A stretch of 64,000 nt of DNA from Flavobacterium hibisci (lineage in GTDB: Bacteria > Bacteroidota > Bacteroidia > Flavobacteriales > Flavobacteriaceae): assembly GCF_020026925.1 (NCBI RefSeq), contig NZ_JAIQDW010000005.1, forward strand, positions 186,001 through 250,000. Reading direction: 5' to 3'. The notes under the pieces were generated by a model. It searched no databases and was not told the DNA's origin. It saw nothing but the letters and a program-made list of their open reading frames with translations. The position numbers and the translations under genes are program-made. Every line of letters starts with the position of its first letter. The stretch's first letter is position 1. This document shows, one piece after another, positions 34,604 to 44,739 of the stretch.

Positions 34604-36193
34604 TTACTTTACATCCCAGAATATTTTGGTACTTAGATTATCATTTGCTTTAACAGCATTATAATTATCCGGATTGTAAACACTCTCCGAAGTTGGATAT
34701 GTCCAACGTGTTGGAGGTGTTTTTCTGATACTGCTTGTTTCATCTTCACGGAATGGTAATGCCGGAAGTTTTAATCTTCTTTGTTCAGCCCAGGATTCAT
34801 CAGCCTGCATGATGTTGTAATGAATGTACTTTTGAAAAGCAATTAGTTCCAATTGAGCTGCTGGTGTTGCAGCCCCGGCAAAATTTATAGTAGTGATGTA
34901 ATCCTCAATTTCTGCCGATGTTGGCTCTACAGTTGGTTTCCATGTCAGGACATCCGCTTTATCTCCTAATCTTACATAATACTCTACAGATTGTCTGATG
35001 GCTTTTTCGAAATGAGTTTTTGCTGTTGCAGCGTTTCCATTTCTTGAATAGTATTCTGCAAGAATCAGGTTTATTTCTGGCGCATTTATTAATGTACCTG
35101 GTAACCATTTATTTCTGCTTAGAACGGAACGATTGTAAACAGCAATCTTACCATCAGTTATTAGTTGTGTCTGAGCACCGGATACCAATGTTGGATCTAG
35201 TCCTTCATAAGTAGGAGCCACTATCGTCACGTTGTTTACTACACGTGATCCCTTTTCAAACAACCAGGGTTTACGAGGATCATTATTGGCATTCATGTGA
35301 TCAATCATTGGTTTTGGGGCAAGATTATTTAAATCATCTTCTAAAGCATTAATAAAACCTGAAGTATCTAAATCACCATCCTGAGTATAAACCCTAAAAG
35401 CAATATTTTCAGAATTTTCATCAACAATTTGTCCGTTTGCAATGATTTCAGCCATTTCAGTATTTGCTCTTGTTGCAAAAGCAGGAACTGCCGAAACTCT
35501 GTTCAACATTCTTAAACGTAAAGAATTGCAATAGTTTTTCCAGCTTACCAGGTTTCCTTTATTGATTAGATCCTGATTTTTGAAATCTAGTTCCACATCA
35601 GAAGACAAAGTGATAGAATTCAATTCAGCAGAAAAGGCTTTCAATTGATCCAACATCATAGTATATAGTTCGGTTTGATTATCATACTTAGCCAATGCAG
35701 CCGCATAATTAGTTCCAACAACACTAATAAAACCGGATTTAGAGAAAGGAATATCTCCAAAATTATCAATCATTTTTTGAGTATGATCGTATAAATAAAT
35801 CGTTGAAGTAATTGTATAGATTCTGTTTTCAGTCTGTTTAGCAGCTGGCAAAGCAGCCATTACTTTTTCCAGTTCTCTATATTGCACAAGGAATTTATAA
35901 AAACGATCCCATCTATTAACTGATGCAGCTCCTGAAACATAGCGCCCGGATGAATTTATAAATCCATGTGCCTGAGTGTACGTAAGAGAAGTAGATTTTA
36001 GAACCGTATAATAATTCCAATAAGAAGGAATCACATCCTCATAATTAATTTTCATAAATCCGGCAAACTGTTTCGATACATTAGTTGTTTCAACCGTAGA
36101 CGGATTTGAATACGCATCTGCAAAATCATCTTTTGAACAAGAGCTAAAAAAGACAGCTGCAGTTGTTAGCGATATATATAATAATTTTTTCAT
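34604..36193 (-). CDS. SusD-like outer-membrane lipoprotein (N-glycan locus)
   Basis: 529 residues with lipobox Cys19 (AAVFFSSCSKDD). Helical SusD/RagB fold with the conserved segments NRWDRFYKFLVQYRELEKVM, YDHTQKMIDNFGDIPFS, and the C-terminal QADESWAEQRRLKLPALPFREDE. The latter fits the SusD-like subgroup seen with glycoprotein or peptide-linked loci. It binds ligand at the surface for the SusC 30 bases upstream. By context the ligand is an N-glycan or glycopeptide. Confidence 0.92.
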   Translation of the reverse strand: MKKLLYISLTTAAVFFSSCSKDDFADAYSNPSTVETTNVSKQFAGFMKINYEDVIPSYWNYYTVLKSTSLTYTQAHGFINSSGRYVSGAASVNRWDRFYKFLVQYRELEKVMAALPAAKQTENRIYTITSTIYLYDHTQKMIDNFGDIPFSKSGFISVVGTNYAAALAKYDNQTELYTMMLDQLKAFSAELNSITLSSDVELDFKNQDLINKGNLVSWKNYCNSLRLRMLNRVSAVPAFATRANTEMAEIIANGQIVDENSENIAFRVYTQDGDLDTSGFINALEDDLNNLAPKPMIDHMNANNDPRKPWLFEKGSRVVNNVTIVAPTYEGLDPTLVSGAQTQLITDGKIAVYNRSVLSRNKWLPGTLINAPEINLILAEYYSRNGNAATAKTHFEKAIRQSVEYYVRLGDKADVLTWKPTVEPTSAEIEDYITTINFAGAATPAAQLELIAFQKYIHYNIMQADESWAEQRRLKLPALPFREDETSSIRKTPPTRWTYPTSESVYNPDNYNAVKANDNLSTKIFWDVK

Positions 36194-36223
36194 GTTATAT
36201 TTTTTAAATTATGAAATATCAAA

Positions 36224-39200
36224 TTAAAAAGAAGCTCTCAACATAACTCCAATGCTTCTCGTTGCCGGATTTGTTCCTGCATTGTTTATATTTTGAGACC
36301 ATTTAGAACCTGCAGTAGTTGCTTCAGGGTCCATGTCCTTAATTGATCTGTAGATGAAGAATAAATTACGACCATAAGCAGAAAAATTAACTTTAGAAGC
36401 ACCCATTTTACTGGCCCATGCAGTTGGCAGACTATAAGACAAGGATATCTCTCTCATTTTTATATAGTTGTTTTCCTGAATATACAACTCATAACGAGAG
36501 CTACTGTATTGAGGACCTCCCCAGTTATAAGTCATATTATAATAACCAGCCTGAGAGATTACATTTGTATTTGGTGCACCATCTGCTGTCACACCAGTCA
36601 TCAACATACCATCACGATATAAGGTTTGACCGCTTGGTCCACTAGTAGCACTATTAGGAACCTGAACCCCCTTACCATTAGCATCAACAAAATAAGTCAG
36701 ACCACCACGCTCATTAGTACTATAGTTCAAACTCTCCTCAGTTAACCCTCTAGAAGTCATCCAGTTAATACCTGTAGGCATCAAAGAACCTCCATAAGAA
36801 TAATCAATATTAACATCTAAAGTGAAATTTTTATAAGTAAATGAGTTCAACAGACCTCCTACTCCCTGTGGCATAGCAGTACCATATTTTTCCCATTTAT
36901 CCCCATCAATCATATAAAACCCATCAGAATCAACCATTTTATTACCATTAGCATCTGTCTTTACAGGATGTGCATAAATACCTCCCATAGGATCACCTAC
37001 TACTGATTTTAATTGAGCTGCTGAACCATCATAGTCTGCATGCAATAATTCAGATGCGCCGTTAGCCAGTTTCACCACCTTGTTTACATTTTTCGCCCAG
37101 TTTAAAGTAACATCCCATGAAAAAGATGCCGTTTTTATTGGAGTACCGGTCAAAGAAATTTCAACTCCCTGATTACTCAATTCTCCAACATTCGCTAAAA
37201 CTGATGATGCGCCTGTTGTTTGTGCCAATGTCAAATCTAGAATTTGATCCTTAACTTGTGCATTATAGTAAGAAACATCCAGTCCCAATCTTCTGTCAAA
37301 GAATTTGGTTTCAAAACCAAACTCATATTCATTTTTCATCTCAGGTTTTATTAGTTCATTACCATATTTATCCATAGAATTGGTAATCAGTACCGGAATT
37401 TGTGTACCCTGATTACCTAGTGTACTTTGATTATAAGCTACATTTGCTTTATATAACTCCGGGTAATTACCTACGATACCCCATGAAGCACGTAGTTTTG
37501 CATAACTGATTACTTCTGGTAATTTAACCGCTTCAGACAATACAAAAGATGAATTTACAGAAGGATATGTAAATGCATTATTATTAGGATTCATGGTTGA
37601 AGTACGATCTCTTCTTAATGTTCCTTCAAGAAACAAATAGTTTTTGTAACTACCGTTTATAGTTCCAAATACAGCGTCTTTTACAACTTTATATTTTGTA
37701 TCCGTACTCTTTGCTATATTCACTGAAGCATTCATATCATACCAGCCTTCCACACTCAAACCACCATCTGTAAATCGTGCTAAAGTAGAGCCAGTTTCCC
37801 TTGTTGCTGTATAACCTGCCGAAGCACCGATTTCAAAAGCTTCATTAATTTTTTTGTTGTATGTCAGCATCACATCTCCATAAAGAATATTATAGTCTTT
37901 GGCATCCTTTTGATAAGAACCTGTACCAAATCCGTAAACCAAAGGCTTTTCAACCGGGTTTTTAGTCTCAACATTTACTGAAGTTAAATCTGTAGAAACA
38001 CGACCACGTAATTTCAAATCCTGATTAATCGTATAGGTTTCAGTAACACTGGCAATCAAACGATTTGTAATTTCGTCTTGTTGATTGGCATCTGTATTCC
38101 AAAAATAATCAGCAACATCTGCCTTGAAGCCATTACGTATGATATTTTCCTCTGGAGTCAAACTTTGATTTGAACCCGTTACATATTTGTATCCTAAACT
38201 GGTTCTGTATTTAGCTTTATACCAATCACCATTATCAAACGGGCTTATCATACCAGTAAAGTTATTGATCAATCGATCCATACCAATAGCACGGTTATGA
38301 ATATTTTGATTCATATAACTCACAATTACATCCGTTTTCAAATTTTCACCAGTTTTGAATGATGCATTCAGGTTAAGCGTATTCTTTTTATTCATGTTCC
38401 CCATACTGAGACCTTTCGATTCATTGTGGGTGTAAGAAAAACGAATACTACTATTATCTGTATTATTAGAAAGTGCAATGTTTGTTACGCCATCCCATGA
38501 ATTTTGAAACATATTTTTATAGCCGTCTTTTTGAGCTGAATAAGGGCGGACAACTCCATCCCATGACATAATTGGCTGACCATCAAACCAAGGCCCAAAG
38601 TTATTAGTACTGGCTGAAACACCTCTTGTATCATTGATTCCATCATTATTTGTATCATAATGAGCGAAACCATCAGGTGCAAGGTATCCGGAAGAATAAT
38701 TTGCATTTGTCCAGCCCGGACCTCTTTCATATTGAAATCTTGGCAAGTATGCAATTTGGTTTTGTGCGTAACTGGTACTGAAATCTACGCCAAGCCCTTT
38801 TTTGCCTTTACCGGATTTCGATGTAATCAATACCACCCCGTTTACAGCTTCAGAACCATACAATGCAGCTGCCGAAGCGCCTTTTAGAATAGAGATACTC
38901 TCAATATCTTCAGGATTTATATCTGCTAAACCATTGCTTCTAATTCGCTGATCTGCCCAATAATCATTATTTTTAGCCTCTCCATCGCGAATTGGAACAC
39001 CATCCAAAACAATAAGCGGTTGGTTTTTCCCTGTGATAGAGTTGATACCACGAATCTGAATATTGATATTTCCGGCTCCTCCCGGAGTAGAAGTGATACG
39101 AACACCTGGTGCTTTACCATACAGAGCATTAGCCACAGTAGCCGAACCTGTCTTAACGAGTGCATCAGACTTAATCACACTAGTAGCATATCCTAAAGCC

Positions 39201-39553
39201 TTTTTCTCTTTAGACTGGCCAAGTGCTGTTACAACAACTTCTCCTAATTGTTCACTGCCTGCGCCTAAAACTACATTAACAGTAGTCAGCCCAGCTACAG
39301 AAACTTCTTTTGTAGCAGAACCTACGTAAGAAAATATCAAAATCGCTGATTGATTAGGAACAGTGATAGTATATTTCCCATCAAAATCTGACGATGTATT
39401 TGTTTTAGTTCCTTTAACATTCACATTTGCCCCTGGAATTGGCATCCCTTGAGAATCAGTGACTGTTCCTGTTACTGTAGCTGTTTGAGCCTGAAGATTT
39501 TGAACCCCGAACAGGAAAAACAAAAACAGTAATTTTAATACTTTTTGATTCAT
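36224..39553 (-). CDS. SusC/RagA-type TonB-dependent receptor (N-glycan locus)
   Basis: 1109 residues. Signal peptide about 1-22 (LQAQ), carboxypeptidase-regulatory-like domain about 25-100 (VTGTVTDSQGMPIPGANV), plug (EVVVTALGQSKEKKALGYA; QPLIVLDGVPIRDG; KGASAAALYGSEAVNGVVLI) and a long barrel ending RSIGVMLRASF. It imports the oligosaccharides or glycopeptides generated by the surrounding enzymes. Compared with the first SusC in the window it is 79 residues longer and belongs to a different subgroup (TALGQ versus VIGYG at the plug start). It pairs with the SusD-like gene just downstream. Confidence 0.95.
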   Translation of the reverse strand: MNQKVLKLLFLFFLFGVQNLQAQTATVTGTVTDSQGMPIPGANVNVKGTKTNTSSDFDGKYTITVPNQSAILIFSYVGSATKEVSVAGLTTVNVVLGAGSEQLGEVVVTALGQSKEKKALGYATSVIKSDALVKTGSATVANALYGKAPGVRITSTPGGAGNINIQIRGINSITGKNQPLIVLDGVPIRDGEAKNNDYWADQRIRSNGLADINPEDIESISILKGASAAALYGSEAVNGVVLITSKSGKGKKGLGVDFSTSYAQNQIAYLPRFQYERGPGWTNANYSSGYLAPDGFAHYDTNNDGINDTRGVSASTNNFGPWFDGQPIMSWDGVVRPYSAQKDGYKNMFQNSWDGVTNIALSNNTDNSSIRFSYTHNESKGLSMGNMNKKNTLNLNASFKTGENLKTDVIVSYMNQNIHNRAIGMDRLINNFTGMISPFDNGDWYKAKYRTSLGYKYVTGSNQSLTPEENIIRNGFKADVADYFWNTDANQQDEITNRLIASVTETYTINQDLKLRGRVSTDLTSVNVETKNPVEKPLVYGFGTGSYQKDAKDYNILYGDVMLTYNKKINEAFEIGASAGYTATRETGSTLARFTDGGLSVEGWYDMNASVNIAKSTDTKYKVVKDAVFGTINGSYKNYLFLEGTLRRDRTSTMNPNNNAFTYPSVNSSFVLSEAVKLPEVISYAKLRASWGIVGNYPELYKANVAYNQSTLGNQGTQIPVLITNSMDKYGNELIKPEMKNEYEFGFETKFFDRRLGLDVSYYNAQVKDQILDLTLAQTTGASSVLANVGELSNQGVEISLTGTPIKTASFSWDVTLNWAKNVNKVVKLANGASELLHADYDGSAAQLKSVVGDPMGGIYAHPVKTDANGNKMVDSDGFYMIDGDKWEKYGTAMPQGVGGLLNSFTYKNFTLDVNIDYSYGGSLMPTGINWMTSRGLTEESLNYSTNERGGLTYFVDANGKGVQVPNSATSGPSGQTLYRDGMLMTGVTADGAPNTNVISQAGYYNMTYNWGGPQYSSSRYELYIQENNYIKMREISLSYSLPTAWASKMGASKVNFSAYGRNLFFIYRSIKDMDPEATTAGSKWSQNINNAGTNPATRSIGVMLRASF

Positions 39554-39746
39554 AGTTTAATTGTCTTTTGAGTTAATAACATGTTAAATTTATGAATCTG
39601 ATTTGTTAACTAAATCATTATTTCGACAAATGACATCTTTGAAAAGGTGTTGGGCATTTTTTTGCCAAAAAAGTTCTATTTCACTATTAAAATCCTTACG
39701 TTTTACTATTCAGTATTTAATTAATCTTTGTGATTTATCAAATTCA

Positions 39747-39774
39747 CAAAATTATTCTAAGCAAAACAACCAAA
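39747..39774 (-). promoter_or_regulatory. Candidate promoter of the second susC
   Basis: The minus strand has TAATTTTG (39747-39754), an exact -7 match, with TTTG at 39771-39774 16 bp away, slightly short of the usual spacing. It lies about 195 bp upstream of the susC start. The gap 39554-39809 shows nothing else I can name. Confidence 0.35.
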
Positions 39775-39809
39775 ACATTAAATATTTTATTTTGACTTGC
39801 ATTAAAGCA

Positions 39810-42470
39810 TTACTCTATAACAGTAAAATTCAGCTTCTGTAATTCTATAGCATTTCCTCCCACCATCACTTCAAAATTTCCAGGTTCTACAACCCGTTTC
39901 ATTTCTCTGTTACAAAGAGATAATTCATCTGGTGTAAGGGTAAATTCAACTGTTTTAGTTTCCCCTTTTTTGATGTTAAGTCTTTTGAATCCTTTTAATG
40001 TTTTTTCAGGTGTCGTTACAGAGCTATAGACATCGTTTATATACAATTGTACCACTTCATCACCGTCGCGATCTCCTGTGTTTTTAACATCAACAGAAAC
40101 TTTCAACTCGCCATCTGCTTTTATCGACGAAGAGCTGATTTTAAGGTTTGAATATTCAAACTTCGTATAACTCAATCCGTAGCCAAATGTGTATAACGGA
40201 TGCTCGCTCTCTGCTACATATCTGTGAATTGCAGATGGTTTTTGATTGTAATATATAGGTAACTGCCCAACTGATTTCGGAACTGTAATTGGTAATCTTC
40301 CTCCTGGGTTGTAATCTCCAAATAAAACATCAGCTACAGCTCTTCCTCCTAATTCTCCCGGAAACCAGCCTTCGATAACTGCCGGAATGTTTTCAGCAAT
40401 CCAATTTGTAGAAAGCGGACGACCGTTTAACAACACACAAACTACTGGAGTTCCTGTTTTCTGAATGGCTTCAATTAATTCTTGCTGCATTCCGTGTAAA
40501 TTCAAATCAGCAACATCTCGGTTTTCTTCCACCAATTCGTTTGATTCTCCTAAAACCACAATCGCAACATCGGCTTTTTTAGCGGCATCGATTGCCGGCT
40601 GCATGTTTACTTTTTCTAAGTTCCAACGCAAGTGCGCTCTGGCTCCCCAGCCTCCTTCCCACATTTCTATGCGGACTTTGTATTTTTTGCCTGCTTCAAT
40701 ATTTTTAGGAGTTGTAACAATACTTGTCGCTCCTTTTGTCCAGTTGTCGATAACCAATTGATCATCAACCCACATTCTAATTCCATCATCAGAACTTAAA
40801 CCTAACCAGCCGTCAAATGATTTGTCTGATTGAATGTAACCTGTCCAGCGAATAGAGAAATCATCCACATTGACACCATCTCCAGGCGCCCAAGGCCAGT
40901 CAAATTCTAATTGGCTGTCGATACGCGTTAAAGCTGGAGTTCCTTCTAAATTTCTGTTATTGAAATATTCTCCTTTTAATCCGTTTTGAGATCCGTCTGA
41001 AGTAAATAAATATTTTGATGGAATAGCCTGACCTTTTACAATCAGCGGCACACCTTCTTCATAAACCACATTCGCTGTTTTTCCCACTAATTGCTCAACG
41101 CCTTCAAAAACGGTCACTCCAACACTATTTTTAGGAGCATAACCTCCCATTCTTGAAGCATTTGCATTTGGTCCGATAACGGCAATATTTTTAAGGTTTT
41201 TGCTTAATGGTAAAATGTTATTTTCATTTTTCAATAAAACCATTGATTTTTGAGCTGCTTCTAAAGCAACCGCCTGATTTTCTTTGGTATGAAAACGTTC
41301 TTTAATTAAGTTTTTATCGGTATATGGATTTTCAAATAAGCCCAATAAGAATTTCAAACGCAAAACGTCTCCCGCTGCACGATCAATATTTTCTTGAGTT
41401 AATTTTTTCTCATTAACCAATTCAATAATAGTATTCTGCCAGAATTCGTTTGAAAAATCATAAAACTGCATATCAACTCCTGCAGAAACCGCTTCTCTAA
41501 TACTTTCTTTTGGAGAATCAGCAACTTTATGAGTCGTTTGAATGTATTTAATAGCGCCTAAGTCTGAAACCACAAGTCCTTTAAAACCCCATTCTTTTCG
41601 TAACACATCTGTTAATAACCAATGATTTGCAGCACAAGGAATTCCGTCTAACTCAGAATACGCACACATGGTTCCTAAAGCACCGCCTTTTCTGAAGGCT
41701 TTTTCGAATGAAGGCAAATGATCTTCACGGGCAGAACGTTCTCCCACTAAAATGGGCGAAGAATTTCCTCCCGCCTGCGGAATACCGTGAACTGCAAAGT
41801 GTTTAGGTTCTGCAATAATAGAACGATCTGATTTTAAATCGTCTCCCTGCAATCCTTTGATGAATGCCAAACCGATTTCACTGTTTAAGTAAGCGTCTTC
41901 TCCGAAAGTTTCAGCAACACGTCCCCATCTTGGTTCGCGTCCTAAATCTAAGTTTGGTCCAAAGCCAAAATGAACTCCGTGTGCTCTGGCTTCCATACCA
42001 ATAACTTTTCCGACTTTGTCGATAACAGCTGTATCCCAGGTTGCTCCAAGTCCAATATTCATTGGGAATGCAGTACTTCCTTCGTCTAAATAGCCGTGAA
42101 GCATTTCACACATAATCAGCGCCGGAATTCCCCAGCGATTTCCTTTGATTACATTCGTTTGCAGATCATTAATCATTTTCGCTGAACGCGGATACAAATC
42201 ATGAATCGCTCCAATTCCTAATTTCCCAATTTTTTCAGCCGATTTACCTTTAGCAAAATCTTCTTTTTCTTTAAAGAAATCTCCTCTGTACATATCCATC
42301 TGGCGTACTTTTTCTTCAAGTGTCATACGGCTTAACAAGTCTTTTACTCTGTCTTCAACAGGCGCTTTGGCATCCTGATACAGATACTTTTTCTGGGCGT
42401 GGCTTGGGTAAAAAAAACCTACAGCCATTACAAAAATAATGGCTGTTTTTTTCATTCTTAATTGTAACAT
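39810..42470 (-). CDS. GH3 beta-glucosidase-like enzyme with PA14 insertion
   Basis: 886 residues from the ATG at 42470, though Met6 (42455) starts a better signal peptide (MKKTAIIFVMAVGFFYPSHA). GH3 core: RWGRVAETFGEDAYLNSEIG (181-200), the KHFAVHG loop (223-229) and nucleophile D303 in LVVSDLGAIK. A PA14 domain (about 490-615; GLKGEYFNNRNLEGTP, SSDDGIRMWVDDQ) interrupts the C-terminal sandwich, and a fibronectin-III-like domain follows. It removes a terminal beta-linked sugar, and glucose, xylose or GlcNAc are all possible in GH3. Last gene of the GH20-GH35-GH29-GH92-GH3 run, 14 bases after GH92. By context a beta-linked residue of glycoprotein glycans is the likely target. Confidence 0.9.
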   Translation of the reverse strand: MLQLRMKKTAIIFVMAVGFFYPSHAQKKYLYQDAKAPVEDRVKDLLSRMTLEEKVRQMDMYRGDFFKEKEDFAKGKSAEKIGKLGIGAIHDLYPRSAKMINDLQTNVIKGNRWGIPALIMCEMLHGYLDEGSTAFPMNIGLGATWDTAVIDKVGKVIGMEARAHGVHFGFGPNLDLGREPRWGRVAETFGEDAYLNSEIGLAFIKGLQGDDLKSDRSIIAEPKHFAVHGIPQAGGNSSPILVGERSAREDHLPSFEKAFRKGGALGTMCAYSELDGIPCAANHWLLTDVLRKEWGFKGLVVSDLGAIKYIQTTHKVADSPKESIREAVSAGVDMQFYDFSNEFWQNTIIELVNEKKLTQENIDRAAGDVLRLKFLLGLFENPYTDKNLIKERFHTKENQAVALEAAQKSMVLLKNENNILPLSKNLKNIAVIGPNANASRMGGYAPKNSVGVTVFEGVEQLVGKTANVVYEEGVPLIVKGQAIPSKYLFTSDGSQNGLKGEYFNNRNLEGTPALTRIDSQLEFDWPWAPGDGVNVDDFSIRWTGYIQSDKSFDGWLGLSSDDGIRMWVDDQLVIDNWTKGATSIVTTPKNIEAGKKYKVRIEMWEGGWGARAHLRWNLEKVNMQPAIDAAKKADVAIVVLGESNELVEENRDVADLNLHGMQQELIEAIQKTGTPVVCVLLNGRPLSTNWIAENIPAVIEGWFPGELGGRAVADVLFGDYNPGGRLPITVPKSVGQLPIYYNQKPSAIHRYVAESEHPLYTFGYGLSYTKFEYSNLKISSSSIKADGELKVSVDVKNTGDRDGDEVVQLYINDVYSSVTTPEKTLKGFKRLNIKKGETKTVEFTLTPDELSLCNREMKRVVEPGNFEVMVGGNAIELQKLNFTVIE

Positions 42471-42484
42471 AGTGCTGTGTGTGT

Positions 42485-44728
42485 TTAGTTTTGAATCACT
42501 TTAAGTTTTGTACCATTCACAAAATCATCGTGCGAAATAAAAAAGCTGTTCAGTGTTTTTCCGTTTAGCTCTATCGAATTGATTTTCCCATCATTATTGA
42601 TTTGTCTTTCAATTACAATGCTTTCTTTTTTATAATACCTCGGATCTAATTTGATTGTTACTCTATGAAACATTGGCGCTGTAATCGTATAAATTGGATC
42701 TCCGGGAGAAATTGGGTAAATTCCCATCATCGAATATACCAGCCAGGCCGACATTGTTCCTGTATCATCATTTCCGGGTAACCCTTTTGGTTCATTTTTA
42801 AAATATTCTCTCACTAATTTTTTCACCATTTCCTGACTTTTCCATTCTTCTCCTTTTATATAATTGAATAAATAAGGATACGCAATATCCGGCTCGTTTG
42901 CCATATCAAATTGTTTGCTGTCAAAAACCTTTTGCAGCTGATCTGAAAAAGGCTTATCACCGCCCATAAGTTTGATTAATCCTCTAATATCATGCGGTAC
43001 CATAAAAGCGTATTGCCATGCATTTCCTTCAATGAAACCAACATTTTCCTGAAAATTAGCTCCTGATTCAGGATCAAAAGGTTCATACCATTTTCCGTTA
43101 GCTGTTCTTGGCCGAAGTAATTTTAAATCCTTGTCATATAATTTCCTGTACGATAATGAACGTTTTGTAAAACGCTTATAATCTTCTTTTTCGCCTAAAG
43201 CTTTCGCTAAAAGTGAAATCGCATAATCTGAAGTATTGTATTCCAGCGTTGTAGAAACGGGACCGCGATAATTTGTTGATACATATCCTTTTTCGACATA
43301 TTCTTTAAGTCCCGGACGCAGTGGATTATTTTCAATTTGATCAGCACCTTTTAGTATGGCATAGTAGGCTTTGTGAAAATCAAAATCCTGAATTCCTTTT
43401 AAACTGGCATCAACTATCACGATACTTGCGGGATCTCCTACCATGGTAAAAGTTTCAGTTGAATTTAATTCCCATTTTGGCAGCCAGCCGTTTTCATCAT
43501 ACATTTCCAACATACTTTTTATCATATCCGATTGTTGCTTAGGATAAACCAAAGATGTTAACGGATGCATATTTCGATAGGTATCCCACAATGAAAAAGT
43601 GGTATAACGAGTACCTTCTGTTTTTGCAATCTTGCTTCTTTTTATCACCGGATATTCTCCATTGACATCGTTTAAAGTATTTGGGTGAATTAAAGTGTGG
43701 TACAATGCCGTATAAAAAATCGTATTGTCGTCATTTGATCCTCCTTCAACCAAAATTTTTGAAAGTTCTTCATTCCATTCGTTGTAAGTATTTTTATAAA
43801 CCGCTTCAAACGATTTGTTTCGGGTTTCTTTTTCTAAATTTTCTCTTGCATTTGCAATACTTACATACGAAATTCCAATTTTAACCTCAACGGTTTCCTG
43901 CTTATCAAATTTATACGTAAAATAAGTTCCAATACTATCACCAACAACCGTTTTGATGCTGTTATCCATCATTCTGGTTTTGCCGTTGTAGGTCATCCAC
44001 TGCGCTTCTGTGCCATCATATTTTGAAGGCTTTTTCCAAACTCCGAATTTCTGTGCTGGTTTGGAAAATTTAGCTACAAAATAAACCGGGTAAGCATCTT
44101 CCGGGCTGTTGTAACAAAATGATCCAACAGAACGCATTCCCTCAATTTCTGTTGGGGAAACCACTTTTACCATTGCCCCTTCTTCATTGGTTAAACCTAA
44201 GCCAAGATTCAGTAAAATGTTTGATTGCCCTTTCGGGAAAGTAAATTTGCTTACGCCCACTCTTTTAGATGCTGTAAACTCTGCTTTTATATTGTATTTG
44301 TCAATATCAACACTGTAATACGCTGCTTTTGCCACTTCATTTTTATAAGTTGAACCGTATTTTAAATGATTGGTTTCTACTGCTCCCGTTGTTGGCATCA
44401 ATATTAAAATGCCTAATTCAGGACAGCCAACACCGCTTATATTGACCTGACTGAATCCGGTTAAAAAAGTATTTTCGTTTACATACGGATTCGAAAGCCA
44501 CTGACTGTCTTTTTCTAATTTATTTTGTTTCCCGGCAACATTAAACGGACTTACACTCGCCATTCCTCTTGGTGCAACTGGTCCAGGAAAAGTGGCTCCG
44601 TAGTTGGAAGTTCCAATAAACGGATTGACATAATCGGCAGGCTCCTGCGCAAAAATAAGGATGCTAAAAAACAGCATATACAAAATACATGCTGTTTTAG
44701 ATATTGTTTTTTTTGATATTGAAAACAT
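42485..44728 (-). CDS. GH92 alpha-mannosidase (first of two)
   Basis: 747 residues with a signal peptide (about 1-28, FSILIFAQ). N-terminal GH92 motif VNPFIGTSNYGATFPGPVAPRGM, catalytic (alpha/alpha)6 domain with ENVGFIEGNAWQYAFMVPHD, and the base-region motif GNDDTGTMSAW (652-662). GH92 enzymes are calcium-dependent inverting exo-alpha-mannosidases that trim N-glycans or yeast mannan. The GNDDTG form differs from GNEDCG in the second GH92 at 58332, so the two probably differ in linkage preference. 11 bases separate it from the upstream GH29 gene. Confidence 0.94.
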   Translation of the reverse strand: MFSISKKTISKTACILYMLFFSILIFAQEPADYVNPFIGTSNYGATFPGPVAPRGMASVSPFNVAGKQNKLEKDSQWLSNPYVNENTFLTGFSQVNISGVGCPELGILILMPTTGAVETNHLKYGSTYKNEVAKAAYYSVDIDKYNIKAEFTASKRVGVSKFTFPKGQSNILLNLGLGLTNEEGAMVKVVSPTEIEGMRSVGSFCYNSPEDAYPVYFVAKFSKPAQKFGVWKKPSKYDGTEAQWMTYNGKTRMMDNSIKTVVGDSIGTYFTYKFDKQETVEVKIGISYVSIANARENLEKETRNKSFEAVYKNTYNEWNEELSKILVEGGSNDDNTIFYTALYHTLIHPNTLNDVNGEYPVIKRSKIAKTEGTRYTTFSLWDTYRNMHPLTSLVYPKQQSDMIKSMLEMYDENGWLPKWELNSTETFTMVGDPASIVIVDASLKGIQDFDFHKAYYAILKGADQIENNPLRPGLKEYVEKGYVSTNYRGPVSTTLEYNTSDYAISLLAKALGEKEDYKRFTKRSLSYRKLYDKDLKLLRPRTANGKWYEPFDPESGANFQENVGFIEGNAWQYAFMVPHDIRGLIKLMGGDKPFSDQLQKVFDSKQFDMANEPDIAYPYLFNYIKGEEWKSQEMVKKLVREYFKNEPKGLPGNDDTGTMSAWLVYSMMGIYPISPGDPIYTITAPMFHRVTIKLDPRYYKKESIVIERQINNDGKINSIELNGKTLNSFFISHDDFVNGTKLKVIQN

Positions 44729-44739
44729 ACTTTTATCTG